NCBI GenBank assembly: GCA_944472135.2
Contig: OX235262.1
Coordinates: 167,523,509-167,587,508 of the forward strand
Source of the DNA: Trichobilharzia regenti
Taxonomy: Eukaryota; Platyhelminthes; Trematoda; Strigeidida; Schistosomatidae
DNA length: 64,000 nt
Reading direction: 5' to 3'
Within the stretch, counting starts at the first letter, position 1, and each line of letters begins with the position of its first letter. The notes under the pieces are model-generated. The model ran no database searches and had not been told where the DNA came from. It worked only from the letters and a program-made list of their open reading frames with translations. The position numbers and the translations under genes are program-made. Below, piece after piece: positions 21,070-31,215 of the stretch.

Positions 21070-22135
21070 TTTCAAAATGGTTAACTGTCTGTCCGTCTGT
21101 TTTCGACATAAAACTTTGCACCGATGTGCGACAGTTCGAGTCGCCACACTCCCTCCATGTAGCACACACAGGAAGAGAAGAAAGTAGAAGAAATGCATAA
21201 TACAGACAGTAAACAGAGGTGTAAGACAAAGAAAAATAATAACGAAGAACAATATAGTTTCATTGGAAATCCTAAGTCACGGGGAGTGGATGCATCTGCG
21301 CCAGCCGTTGAGAACGATTTTGAGCCATATCACCAATTGTTTCAAGCCAGTGGTTTTTACCGTCCCGAGGAGCCCAACCAGTCAAGAAGTCTACACCTTC
21401 CTATGTGGCTTAGACTAACTGTTGTGGATTTCATTGACTGGTGCAGCCATGTTTTAGTTTGACCCCCACTAGCTTTTTTCCATCCTGACCCTATATCAGC
21501 TAACACTGCCCATCAGTCGAGGAAGGCGATTACTAGGCATACGTAACACATGTCCTAACCATCTCAGTTGATGTAATTTCACAGCTCGTCCATTGATTAC
21601 CCCTCCTTACCTACCACTAGACCGAGGCCTAACCTCAATATTCCTCACCTTATTATACCACTTCACACAGGGGACAGAAAGCAGGCACCTATTATCGAAG
21701 ACAGCCAAGTGAGCTTTTCATGTCTTCCACTCTCAATGGCCAGGTCTCACAGCCATAAAGGAGAACGGAGCGGACCGCTGATCAGTACACCCGCCCTTTG
21801 GTCGATATCACGTCTACGTCAGAAACGGCGTAAACTGGCATATGCGAAACTAGCCCTCTGTATCCGTGCTGATTTCGTCAGTGATCAGACCGTTTGCGCT
21901 GGTTGATTCAACTTCCCAAATAAGTGAAGCGGTCAACGTGCTCTACCACTTCACTCCCTATTTCTAAAATAGGAGTCAGTGTGGTCCAGTCCTGTAACAT
22001 CACCTTGCATTTGGCGGCAGCTAATCGCATGCCAAACATTCGTAGATTGCAGCTCAAGGTGTTCAGAAGACTCGGAATTTTGTCAGCGTCCTCGTCTAGA
22101 AGGATTGTATCGTCTGCATATTCTAAATGGTTAAC
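21070..22135 (-). mobile_element. RTE-A LINE, 3' fragment
   Basis: The minus strand starts near 22130 at the active-site codons (LEYADD equivalent, 'tcgtctgcatattctaa' on plus). It runs through the family order SLLNTLS, MFGMRL, HVDRFTYLGS and ends at 21077 with the 3' tail ACAGACGGACAGACAG. There are several frameshifts, and a large part after the YLGS motif is deleted or scrambled. Confidence 0.7.
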
Positions 22136-22334
22136 TATTTTTCTAATATTTTAATGCCTTGATAAGGCTTCTCCCCTTGCACCGGTTAAATAATAAACAT
22201 TTACACAATAACATGAACTAGTATTAGATAATAGTTTTGCCTTGTTTTAAGACTGTTTCATAGACTTTGTTGGGTGAAACCAAAAAAAATATCAGTAATT
22301 ATAGCCGCCATATTAACGGTCTAATCCCTTCGAT

Positions 22335-23100
22335 TGAACACTGGATAGTAACTAGTGTCAAGCGTCTAGTATTTTGTTTGGTGCCGGATGAATTCTACCA
22401 AACAAGTTAGGTTAGGACATGTGTTACGCGTACTTAGCTATCGCCTTCCTCGACTGACAGGCGATGTTAGTTGACACAGGATTGATCAGGTTGGAAAAGT
22501 GTTAGCTAGTGGTGGTCAAACCAAAAAATGACTTCATCAGTCGATGAAATCCATAACAGTCACGTAGGGAGGTGTTGACTGCTGTCAGGTTGGGGTCCTC
22601 AGGATGGTAAAAGCCAATGAGGACTGGAGACAATTGGTGGTATATGGCTCAAAATCTTCATTCTCAATAGCGCAGATGCATCCACTGCTTGTGACTTATA
22701 ATATCCAATAGAACTATTTCGTTCTTCCATATTACTATTGTTTTTACCTCATCTGTTTTGAATCTCTTTTTACTCTCTTCTCTTGCTTTGTGTGCTACAT
22801 GGAGTGTGGCGACTCGAACCGCTGCACATCTGCGCAAATTTCTAAGTTGAAACCAGTCAGTTAGTCAAGTTTGCAATGTGGCCAACATACTAGGTGGTTC
22901 TTCATCACAGCGCACTCTTGTTATTAGATGAATGGAGGCAATCAGCAGGAAGCCTTCGACCTACGTTTCGTGCTTCTTGTCACTCACCAGTCAGCAAAGC
23001 GTATCAACAGTCTTGAAGGAACTTATATCCCTTCTGAGATTCGAACCAGTGTCACCCAGTTCTGCAGTCAGTGACATTACCACTGAGCTGTTCAGGCTCA
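22335..23100 (-). repeat. tRNA-derived SINE, second family (copy 2), interrupted
   Basis: The left end (22335-22412, 'actagtgtcaagcgtctag') and the right part with the tRNA-like head (22863-23100; box A TAGCTCAGTGG-like with one change, box B GGTTCGAATCT) match the copy at 13100-13410. An RTE-A piece separates the two parts. Confidence 0.65.
22413..22862 (+). mobile_element. RTE-A LINE 3' end inserted in a SINE
   Basis: Plus-strand RTE-A tail from 'ggacatgtgttacgcgtac' (WLGHVLR region) to the 3' end 'gaaaccagtcagttagt'. The bases CAAGTT border it on both sides and would be its target-site duplication. The 5' end is strongly truncated. Confidence 0.7.
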
Positions 23101-23104
23101 TGAT

Positions 23105-23865
23105 TGCCTTCAGCCTTATAATAACGGCTTAGTCAAGAGGACGGAATCTAATGATCTATGTAATCAAAAGATTTTTCCTAATGGTTATTGTTTAAAGCCA
23201 TTCAATACTACTCATCTCCCTTACAATCTTTATTTCGTTAATTTCTAACATTCATTTTGCAGAATTAATTCAGTCCTATTGAGAATTAGATGCACCTTAA
23301 ATAGTTTAGTGGTAAGAACTATCTCTGGCTTTGAGCGACGTTGATCCTAATAATAACCGAAGGAAGGAGAACTCCCTTAATTATCCAACATAGAAAAGAT
23401 GGAGCATTACAAAAAACTACGCTTCACAAAAGTGTGAGAGGAGGAATTTCAACAGCTGTTGACTGTCCCTAGTTTTAGATTAACTCTTGTAATTCAAACT
23501 GTTAACAATAGTCTTTCTTCACTTCGATACTACGAGGAGAATAGACGTGTTGGGTATTTTATGTGTTCAGAAACTCACTAATCCACTTAATCCAAAAATC
23601 TTCATCACTATCACAATAACATAACAACAGGTACATACTTAAAACTCCCTTATACCTACTCTAATTGTTACCTACTGGAACAGATAAGCTAAGAAAACAA
23701 GAAAAGAACCAAATTACGATAACTTGACTTTATTCAAGCAGTAGTAAGACAAGACACAGAAGCCAAAGTATGTTTTCCATTGATCAAACCGCTGTTCATA
23801 TATCTACACAGTTTATATTCTTTAACCAATCACTGAGCCAGCGTGCGATTTCGGTTTACATCAAA
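23105..23865. other. no gene or recognised repeat
   Basis: AT-rich unique sequence. Confidence 0.45.
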
Positions 23866-23867
23866 CA

Positions 23868-24125
23868 ACATGAAATAGAATGTTCAAATACATACATATC
23901 TGGTATTCTGTTGTTAATGCAGTATATAACCGTGGGAAATGTATTCTGTCTCTAACACCAAATAGAATGTTCAAATAGATATACTGCATGCAGTAGTGAT
24001 CAGTGGGGATAACATTCCGACTTTAACATCAAATAGAGTGTTCACAAATAGATATATCGTATTCTGGTGTTAATGGCGAATTGAACTGTGGGAACATGTG
24101 AGAATAATATTCCGTTGGCACACAT
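23868..24125 (+). repeat. tandem repeat, about three diverged units of 75-90 bp
   Basis: Each unit starts with 'aaatagaatgttc' (near 23873, 23958 and 24033, the last with one change). It continues with 'aatagatata'-like, 'gtattctg', 'gttaat' and 'tgtggga' blocks. Units differ by substitutions and small indels, so this is an old array. Confidence 0.6.
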
Positions 24126-24209
24126 TGTCTGTATCACACCACCACAGTAGTAGTAGTGAAATAATTAAGTACCTATTTAAAAAACATGATAACAGGTAGG
24201 CACTCCAGG

Positions 24210-24545
24210 ATTTTTTCTTGAGGTCCTTGAAGTAGAAAGAGAATTAGTGTTGCATGACCGCAGAGTTCAGAGAATAACTGCTTGAGACCGGTCACACACA
24301 CAGCCTGTTTTGTCTACCGCTGGCTACGGACCACCACCATAAGGTAAGTTGTAATGTACAATTCTTGGGGTCGACCTCTTCCAATCCCCACTTCTCCAAA
24401 ATGGAGAGGCAGCATAGTCGGCATGCTAGTTATGAGGGGAACACCTCACTGCTGTTACATCTTTGTTCCTCAGAAGCACGACTTTATCCACAGACGCCCA
24501 GCATAGTGTAAAAAATTCTTACACTATGCTGATGACAACCCGAAC
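24210..24545 (+). repeat. dispersed repeat R (copy 1)
   Basis: Shared with 55590-55925. Blocks in common are 'gaattagtgttgc' or close, 'ggtcacacac', 'gggtcgacc', 'ggcatgct' and 'cactgctgttacat'. The end is a perfect hairpin, GCATAGTGTAA/TTACACTATGC at 24501-24529. No open frame. It could be a SINE or the end of a DNA transposon. Confidence 0.6.
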
Positions 24546-24549
24546 TGCT

Positions 24550-25020
24550 ACATTTCTCTGTGAGACCACTTACTCAGACAGGTATCACTCAAGGGTCATT
24601 CAAGTCCAAGCCTTATTCAGTCTAATGAAATGAGTCATTAGTTTTAATAACTTTTCACATTACCATTTTCTTAGGCTGGCACTTAATCCCCTTACATTCC
24701 CCCTTTTTTCAATGAATTTGAAATTCAACCTACAGAGTTCTGTTTACATTTTACTTCAGTTTGTTTTCTGATTAATACCGGTCTTTACAACAACTTAATT
24801 GTGAGGCTATCCATCGCATTCCATCGAACCTCTAGAAGGGGATTTGAACCCGTCTTTTACACATACCTGAAGCTATGGGTATTTGAGGAAACAAACCTTG
24901 TCTTTGTATAAAAATAAGCTTGTTCTGCCTCCACTTCTCACTTGGCCTAGGTAAATTTTTAATTAAAAAGCTTCGCACAAATTCTTATTTTTCATTTCTT
25001 TCTTAATTTTATGATATTTT
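24550..25020. other. no gene or recognised repeat
   Basis: Nothing recognised. Confidence 0.4.
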
Positions 25021-25029
25021 TGGTTACAG

Positions 25030-25245
25030 GATTTCATCATGAGCTGACATTGGTTAGAGAACCACTGGAAACCTGGGAGTACTGGACAGCTGTTTCGTCC
25101 TAGTTTGTGACTCTTCAGCAGTACGCACCCACCGGCGTTCGAACCCAGGATCTTCTGGTTACAAGGGGAGCTCGTAGACCATCGAGCCACTGAGACCCGA
25201 TCCAATGGCTCATGACTTCTAACTCCTGCCAATTCCTATGGTTCT
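25030..25245 (-). repeat. hammerhead SINE, nearly complete
   Basis: On the minus strand the unit runs head ('attggatcgggtctcagtgg'), box-A-like TGGCTCGATGG, box B GGTTCGAACGC, then the ribozyme (25130-25075) and the tail 'gtggttctctaacca'. The layout is that of the Schistosoma alpha-type repeats, which are transcribed from their own polymerase III promoter and self-cleave. It is one of the two best preserved copies here. Confidence 0.75.
25075..25130 (-). ncRNA. hammerhead ribozyme (SINE-encoded)
   Basis: On the minus strand: helix I strand GTACTG, box CTGAAGA, helix II GTCA/GGAC around CAAACTA (one mismatch), GAAA, loop-free helix III palindrome ACAG/CTGT, cleavage triplet ending GTC, and helix I return CAGTAC. 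Cleavage is predicted between 25085 and 25084. A helix III with no loop is the known feature of schistosome hammerheads that work as dimers. Confidence 0.7.
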
Positions 25246-25479
25246 CTAACCAGTGTCAGCTAATGATGAAATCCCGTAACCAATCAACCAAATCCCCACA
25301 AACCAATACTTGAATTTTATGATACTTATTTAAACTCTGATTATCTATCCATTTCACCATTAATATTACGTAACTCTTAAGATTTGACCTAATTTATTTA
25401 TTGGACTGTTTACATGAACATAATACCTTCGTTATTCTTATCGCCACTTGCATAAACCTCCTGTACTTTCATGGTCAAG

Positions 25480-25690
25480 TAAAAATTACGAATTGGCAGA
25501 AGTTGGAATTCAAGGACCATTAAGTCAGGCCCCAGTGGCTGAATGAATGGTCGGTGAGCTTAACTTGTAACCGTGAGGCCCTGTTGGGTAGGAGATCCCG
25601 ATGAGTCCCAAACTACAACGAAACAACTGTCCAGTACTTCCGGCTGGTTTTCAATCGTTGTCTAACTGATATCAATCAGTGGTCAAACTT
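25480..25690 (+). repeat. hammerhead SINE copy with mutated ribozyme
   Basis: The head and tail are conserved ('gaattggcagaagtt', 'ggctggttttcaat'). The ribozyme reads CCGATGAGTCCC and CAACGAAACAACTGTCC: the 5' box has U4 changed to C, and helix II is broken. Confidence 0.65.
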
Positions 25691-25694
25691 GAAA

Positions 25695-26130
25695 GTGATA
25701 ATTACGACTGTGAAGCGCAGCTAACAGATAGTACTATATACTACGTATCAGTAACTCCGCTTGAACACTCGCGTCATTTCACCACTTAAATTTGTAACAG
25801 TAGAAGACAGTTTAGAAGGTTACGTTCCTCTGTATGAATGCAACTATGAATACGTCTTAAAATAATATCAATACTGGGTAAAAATTAAAGACAACGATTT
25901 TGTCTCTTTTGTGTGCCTTTTAATAAAAGGAGACCTACTTATCAGTGATGTGAACCCACTGAGCCTACCTTTATTTCAAACAAAACACGCGCCTAAACTC
26001 TGATTCCTCCTTCATTTTAAAGGTGTTTCTATGGCAATGCATCCAAGGTACTCTGAAGGGCGATAATACATTTAAAAAAAAATTCCTTAAACCTACCCCT
26101 ATTTGATGAAAGGAAACTATCCTTTTGCAA
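25695..26130. other. no gene or recognised repeat
   Basis: Nothing recognised. Confidence 0.4.
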
Positions 26131-26134
26131 TTAA

Positions 26135-26493
26135 TAGTGTTCTCTGAGCTGTTGGTTTGTTGCACACTTTTGTGTTCCCCTTCTGGACAACACCCCTCAT
26201 TTTAGTGAAATGATTTAAATTGCTTCATGAGTGATATAATTGCGTCTTCTGGTAACCATCTTAACATATGTACTGATCATTTTCTATTGACTTGGATTTT
26301 AAACTTTCTGGTCACCTGATTTACTTTTTATTAGTTGGTATATTTGGTCTATATTAACGTGTTTGTTGCTGATTGCATATTCGTTTGAGTACCAGGCTTC
26401 TAGGAATTCCCTGACTGCACTTTTGGTGTTTCTTCTGTCTAAGATTTCGACATTATCCCAGTTATCAAACTGATGTCCATAATTGTCTATATG
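26135..26493 (-). mobile_element. PLE-b C-terminal and 3' region, inverted half
   Basis: On the minus strand it matches the PLE at 49700-49900 ('gtccataattgtctatatg', 'taccaggcttctag') and ends at 26140 in the 3' terminus. The adjoining 26494-26680 is the same terminus in plus orientation. This mirrors the arrangement at 7690-8127 in another PLE family. Confidence 0.6.
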
Positions 26494-26690
26494 TCAAGAT
26501 GGTTACCAGGAAACACAACTATATCACTCATGAAAAATTTTAATCATTTCACTTTATGCTAAAACTTGGACTGAAGATGTTGTCCAGAAGGACGACGAAA
26601 GTTCGGCAACTAAACCAACCAGCTCAGGGAACACTATTAATTGCAAATCATCCACCTGAGCGAGCTACAAATCTTCTCTATTATTTCAAA
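26494..26690 (+). mobile_element. PLE-b 3' terminus, direct half
   Basis: Shared with 40-260 and with the left end of 49540-50280. It starts near 'atggttaccaggaaac' and ends at 'gcgagctacaaatcttc'. Confidence 0.6.
26560..26625 (+). ncRNA. hammerhead-like ribozyme in PLE-b end
   Basis: CTGAAGA (26571-26577), a 7-bp helix II GTTGTCC/GGACGAC closed by AGAA, then GAAA (26597-26600). A helix III of 2 bp (AG/CT around TTCGGCAA) would place cleavage after the CTA. Upstream TTGG can pair with downstream CCAA as a short helix I. Hammerheads are described in PLE termini. This copy has the best helix II of the set. Confidence 0.5.
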
Positions 26691-26749
26691 ACTATCCTTT
26701 GTTGTCAAACAGTAACACCATTTCAAGTGTTGGTTTGTAGGGATTTGAT

Positions 26750-26885
26750 TGATTTTAGGAGTTCGAACCTCAGTAGGTTGGTTACTGCTGAAGAGTCCCA
26801 AACTAGGACGAAACAGCTGTCCAGTACTCCCAGCTGGTTTTCCAATGGTTCTCTAACTAATGTCATCTCATGATGAAATCCTGAA
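26750..26885 (+). repeat. hammerhead SINE, 3' half
   Basis: It starts inside the tRNA-like part ('gttcgaacct') and runs through an intact ribozyme to the tail 'ccaatggttctctaac'. The head is missing because of the PLE boundary at about 26690. Confidence 0.7.
26779..26830 (+). ncRNA. hammerhead ribozyme (SINE-encoded), intact core
   Basis: Helix I strand TACTG (26783-26787), box CTGAAGA (26788-26794), helix II GTCC/GGAC with loop CAAACTA, GAAA (26810-26813), palindromic helix III ACAG/CTGT, cleavage after C26821, return strand CAGTA (26822-26826). Every conserved position of the hammerhead core is present. It is the best copy in the window. Confidence 0.8.
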
Positions 26886-26889
26886 ATAA

Positions 26890-27780
26890 CACCATTTGTT
26901 TACGTCTTCAGTACCAAACAAATCAATTCGTCAAATTTGTCTATAAAAATTGTACAATTTAACCTGTTATAACTAACTGTTCAACTTATCGCTTCCTTGT
27001 ATTTTCTTCTATGATAGGTGTAAACTGTTCAAATCAGAAGTTGATGATCGCTCAAGGTGATGAAAATGATCAAAATCAAACCATTTTTCGTAATCTTTCT
27101 TTCTACTGTCATGAGAATAATAATAGTCATAGTAAGCACTCACTAGTAGTATAAACATAATAATATTAACTTCAACTGAATTACTTCTAACAGCATTTCA
27201 GGAAGACAATTTACACCTCCTCCACTGATGATGATTAGGAAATAAACAAACAAACAAACAAGCAAACACTTCAACACTATGTATCATTTGTCAAATATAG
27301 AAATAGTAAATTTTAAAAAAAAACAGCTAAATAATCCTGTGCATTCTCATTCATACCTATCTACCTACCTTATTGTTTGGTTATATGTATAATTACTATT
27401 TATGCGCTATCTATGTGTATGTGTGTGAATGCACTTTGCTCTATGCAGACAATACTTCATGTTACTCCATTACCCACCCCCCCGCCACATCTACCAACAA
27501 ACACGGCACAATTGTGATACTACTGAATTTTGTCCTGTTTTGTTTTGTCTTCTTTTTTCACTATTCAGATATCATAATTTTTCTTTTTTGTGTTCTTTAG
27601 AAAACAATGATTTCTATGTAACTTTTTTATACAGAATATTTAAAATATTTAATAATTATAATTGTGAAAAAAAATTGTTAAAATTACAACTTTGTGTGTA
27701 ATGCGCACACACACACACACACAGACATTCGAAGAATTCAGATGAAGATAATTCATCGGACAGTTCTTCACACAAATGCC
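26890..27780. other. SF3B6 3' flank; no other gene
   Basis: AT-rich, with an (AC)n tract at about 27704-27722. The SF3B6 3' untranslated region should lie in the right-hand part. Open frames at 27373-27701 are low-complexity and look accidental. Confidence 0.5.
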
Positions 27781-27785
27781 GAAAA

Positions 27786-27875
27786 TTATTTCACCTTTGG
27801 AGTATTTAAACCATACTTTGCCTTCAGCCGGTCTAATTCTTCCTTCTTCTTATCAACATCAGTTTTCTTAAATTG
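27786..27875 (-). CDS. SF3B6: SF3B6 exon 3 (last coding exon)
   Basis: After an acceptor GTCTTTCAG the exon encodes QFKKTDVDKKKEELDRLK and then AKYGLNTPKVK, followed by TAA. It corresponds to the basic C-terminal helix of SF3b p14 (KKKEEQL..LKEKYG in vertebrates), which packs against SF3B1. The junction to exon 2 is phase 0 (..YYQRNK|QFKK..). An (AC)n run lies in the intron just upstream. Confidence 0.93.
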   Translation of the reverse strand, partial: QFKKTDVDKKKEELDRLKAKYGLNTPKVK

Positions 27876-28099
27876 CTGAAAGACAAAAATAATTGTTATG
27901 AAGGCAAGAAAAACAAAACATACGCACGCACCACACACACACACACACATACACCGCACATAGATACAGACACAATAAAATGAACACACTTAGTGTTGCT
28001 TGCAAAGAATTTCGACTGTGAATGCAATGTATATATCTGGTGAAAATGATGATGCATCTAACAGTCAGTCAGTCACTTACTCTGGTTCCATCAGAGTAA

Positions 28100-28317
28100 G
28101 ATTTCCTTACGGTTTTCGCAGTTGACTGCCACTACCGACCGCTTCTTAGTAGTTATGTTGCTGTAGCTCAAACACCAGTCCTGATGGCACAATGTTAAAC
28201 GAGCTTGACTTGTAACCTGAAAGTCGTGTGGGTCCAACTCCTGGTGGGCTGCTCATGAGTGGGCGCTCTTGAAGATTCCTAATCTAGGACGACACATCTG
28301 TCCAGTACTCCATGGTT
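28100..28317 (+). repeat. decayed hammerhead SINE
   Basis: The tRNA-like part ('gagcttgacttgtaacc') and the ribozyme remnant TTGAAGATTCC ... GGACGACAC ... ATCTGTCCAGTACTCC near 28267-28310 are recognisable. The core carries at least three changes, including GAAAC to GACAC. It lies in SF3B6 intron 2, on the opposite strand. Confidence 0.6.
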
Positions 28318-28600
28318 ATGTGAGTCGGTGGTTCAGAGGTGGAATACTCACCAACCACCATGCCACGTGGTATGTATGGGGTTCGACTCCCGGCGAGTGC
28401 ACACCTTCACCTCCCCTAGCCCGTCGTATCCCGACAAATAGGGAAGGCTGGGAATGAGGTTAATAACCCCACCGCGTAAGACAAAAAACGCCACTACTGC
28501 TGAAACTCCAAAGCTCAAGCTTAAAGCACTACGCTCCACTGGGAACGCAATGGAATTTTTAAAAAAGCCTAAACACTGAAATGTTATTTCTTCCAAATAG
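28318..28600 (+). repeat. tRNA-Gly-derived SINE
   Basis: The head at 28318-28405 resembles tRNA-Gly(GCC): box A TGGTTCAGAGG, anticodon-arm sequence TGCCACG, box B GGTTCGACTCC. An insertion in the anticodon region and mismatched acceptor arms rule out a working tRNA. The body runs about 200 bp further, to near 'ccactgggaacgcaatgg'. Confidence 0.65.
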
Positions 28601-28639
28601 TACAACATTAAGTGATAACCTGGTAACATGTGTTAAAAG

Positions 28640-29790
28640 ATAAGTGAAACCACTGTCTAATATTGGGATCGTCTACACAGTTTATAAGAGTTGCAGTAAT
28701 AATAGTATTGCACTGGTAGATTTGATGCTATTGCAGTAATAAGTACATTAAAGCTCATGAATCAAACAATTTCAGTTACAAAAGGAAAATAGAGTTGAAC
28801 TTTGCAATAATGTAGTTTGAACAGGATCTTGAATGCTGAATCTAGCATGTATCTTATTTATTTGGACAGGTAAGTGTAGAATTGGCGGACATCTCACTAC
28901 AGTACTGTCATTGGAGCTAATTTTATCAGACAAGTAATCAACTGTTTGCACAGTATACTTCAAATAATTTGATCGTATATCTACTTGTCACAACATTGTG
29001 AATACGAAGTGAGACCAAAGAAATACACCAAGGTGACCATTAATACTAGGAAAAAACCCGTAGTATTAATGTAAAACATGCACAAAAATGACAAACTTCA
29101 TTCCACAATATATTTCCCCCGTAGTTGAATTCAGCTCTCTCCTAAACTTATGCTGTTTGACTGTCACCTAATCACACAAATATTCTATCAACTAGATATG
29201 CTGAATAGACCTTCAAAATGAGCCGTCTTCTGCATATACTTAGATTCTACAACGCAGCTTATTTTGGATAACAGCTCGATTTCCTGTTCTAATATATCTG
29301 ATGTGCAAATGAGTAGAATTTTCCTAGACAAACACGCTAAATCGAATTGATAATATCCGAATATTTCCTATAGACTGATCAAATCAACTTGTCTTTCCTT
29401 CTAAAAAGCTTTATACCCAAATATGGCATGTCGTGATCAGCGCTTGATATGTACAAGTATAATCACTTTTGTTGTCCTAAAAATGAAACTCGTTGTCTAA
29501 ATTTTTGGTCGAAATCCTCTCACTTTATGTGAAAACCAACTAGCAACATTCCTTAAAGGGTTAGTTATTTCAACTCCGAGGAAATGTTCACCATTAAATG
29601 TAAAATGTACTGTGTTTACGAGCAGCATTTACAGTCCTTTCGGTTAGATGAGAACTAAAGGAAGGTGTAATTGAACACACAATTCATTCCAGATGATCCA
29701 ATACACAATAAGGATCATTCTTTTGATCTTCACATGATCTTCAATTATCCCCCAATGTATCACAGTCATACGCGTTAAAAACATATATGC

Positions 29791-29829
<39 letters not shown>

Positions 29830-29925
29830 AAGCATAAACAAGGAATGCTGATGATTCATACACAAATGAATTACCATGCAGTTAAAGTATATTTTTCTCT
29901 TAAAAAAAAACATGAAAGCAGAAAT
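28640..29925. other. SF3B6 intron 2, no further feature
   Basis: Intronic DNA between exons 2 and 3. A TA-rich microsatellite lies at 29783-29830. Confidence 0.6.
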
Positions 29926-29928
29926 TAC

Positions 29929-30186
29929 CTTATTCCTCTGGTAATATAAAACTACAAGATATCGATTGCACACATTGAAGCCACTGAGATGATCACAGGC
30001 ATTTTTCGCATCGAAGATATCTTCGTAAATAACCAGAGCAGTGCCTTTAGTTTCAGGAGTGTTACCAATACGAATTTGACGAATAGCACCATACTTCCCA
30101 AATATATCATACATTTCTTCTGCTGATATGTTATACGGTAAGTTTTTTACCAACAATATCCTGTTAACTTCCGGTGGAAGACGAGT
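29929..30186 (-). CDS. SF3B6: SF3B6 exon 2 (RNA recognition motif)
   Basis: This exon encodes 86 residues of the U2 snRNP protein SF3B6 (p14/SF3b14a), which contacts the branch-point adenosine region in the spliceosome. RNP2 reads ILLVKNLPY and RNP1 is [44 protein letters not shown] and VVLYY are nearly identical to animal orthologues. The acceptor CATTGCCAG precedes ACT (T of TRLPPEV), and the donor is AAG|GTAATT. Both junctions are phase 0. The gene totals about 123 residues, against 125 in human. Confidence 0.97.
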
Positions 30187-30189
30187 CTG

Positions 30190-31000
30190 GCAATGAAAGT
30201 TTGAGGGATACAATTAGTACTTGAAAGCGGATAGGACCTCGTCATTCAGTAAGCAATTGTTTCAATGTGCGATGCATCCAATTAACAAATCAATATAGAA
30301 TTCCACAGTGCCTAAGTTTTATACATACATTATACATATATCACAATCGATCACCACCAAACCCAAGAATAAAAAAAACTCGGACTTTGGTCTAATCTGA
30401 AATGACGTAATGCAGCAGACATAACCAGTCTGACTACTTCAAATGATCGATAAAATTACCCTAAGTATTAATTACTTTACGATAGTTTCGTTAAACTGGT
30501 GTAGATAGCCAACCACTGCAAAAAGACTCTGATAACTAAAGCTTGATAAATATACTACCATATTCATTCAGAGGCTAAATGTCCTATCGATAGACAATAT
30601 ATTGGCGTTTGTATTTGGGCTTGTATACCGCAACGACTTAACAAGGTACACTCACTGCAACTAATGTTCCTGTATTATTTATCACACCAGGTTAAGCCGG
30701 ATAGCTGTCTGTTGTTTTCACAAATTGGGAGTCTGAGATCTCTTTCAGATACTTTAGTCCAGTGGATCGCTTCATAAAAATCTCAGTGACAGAAGCAGCC
30801 GGTGGATGCTACGTAAGCCAACCCACTGCGTACTTCAGAATGTTCATTGTCAACTGAAGTACTTTCAGTTTAGGCAAACACCCAAAGTAGACTTAGATGC
30901 ATTATCAATACTTTAGGCACCTTGTAATAGCGGTCTGGAAGATAAAAAATAAATGCATTTTATCTGGTTGGAGTCTATTAGACAGCCGATACGGATACTG
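30190..31000. other. SF3B6 intron 1, left part
   Basis: Unique AT-rich sequence. A short stretch near 30303 ('ccacagtgcctaagtttta') resembles the end of foldback family 3. Confidence 0.5.
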
Positions 31001-31004
31001 AATT

Positions 31005-31215
31005 AAACTGAATTTCGACATAAAACTATGCACAAAAGTGTAGCAGTTTTATTACACATAAAGACAGAGAAGAAACTGCAATGAAAATACAAAAATGTAC
31101 AGGAGGAAGAATAATTACAGAATCTGCGAGATAAAAGGGAGTAAAGACATCCGTACTACTAAGAACAAATTTGAGCCATGTCATTAACAACTTGCAGCTA
31201 CTGGCTGTTAATAAC
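31005..31215 (-). mobile_element. RTE-A LINE, 3' tail fragment
   Basis: The minus strand carries the terminal region of RTE-A up to 'gtgcatagttttatgtcgaa'. Non-coding. Confidence 0.55.

Noticed and set aside
23868..24125. CRISPR-like array
   Set aside because: Units are long, diverged and without regular spacers; the context is clearly eukaryotic.
27373..27701. Plus-strand frames with Tyr/Phe-rich sequence
   Set aside because: AT-rich low-complexity sequence without splice sites or domain; probably SF3B6 3' flank.
28318..28405. Functional tRNA-Gly gene
   Set aside because: Promoter boxes are good, but the anticodon region carries an insertion and the acceptor arms do not pair; it heads a SINE body.
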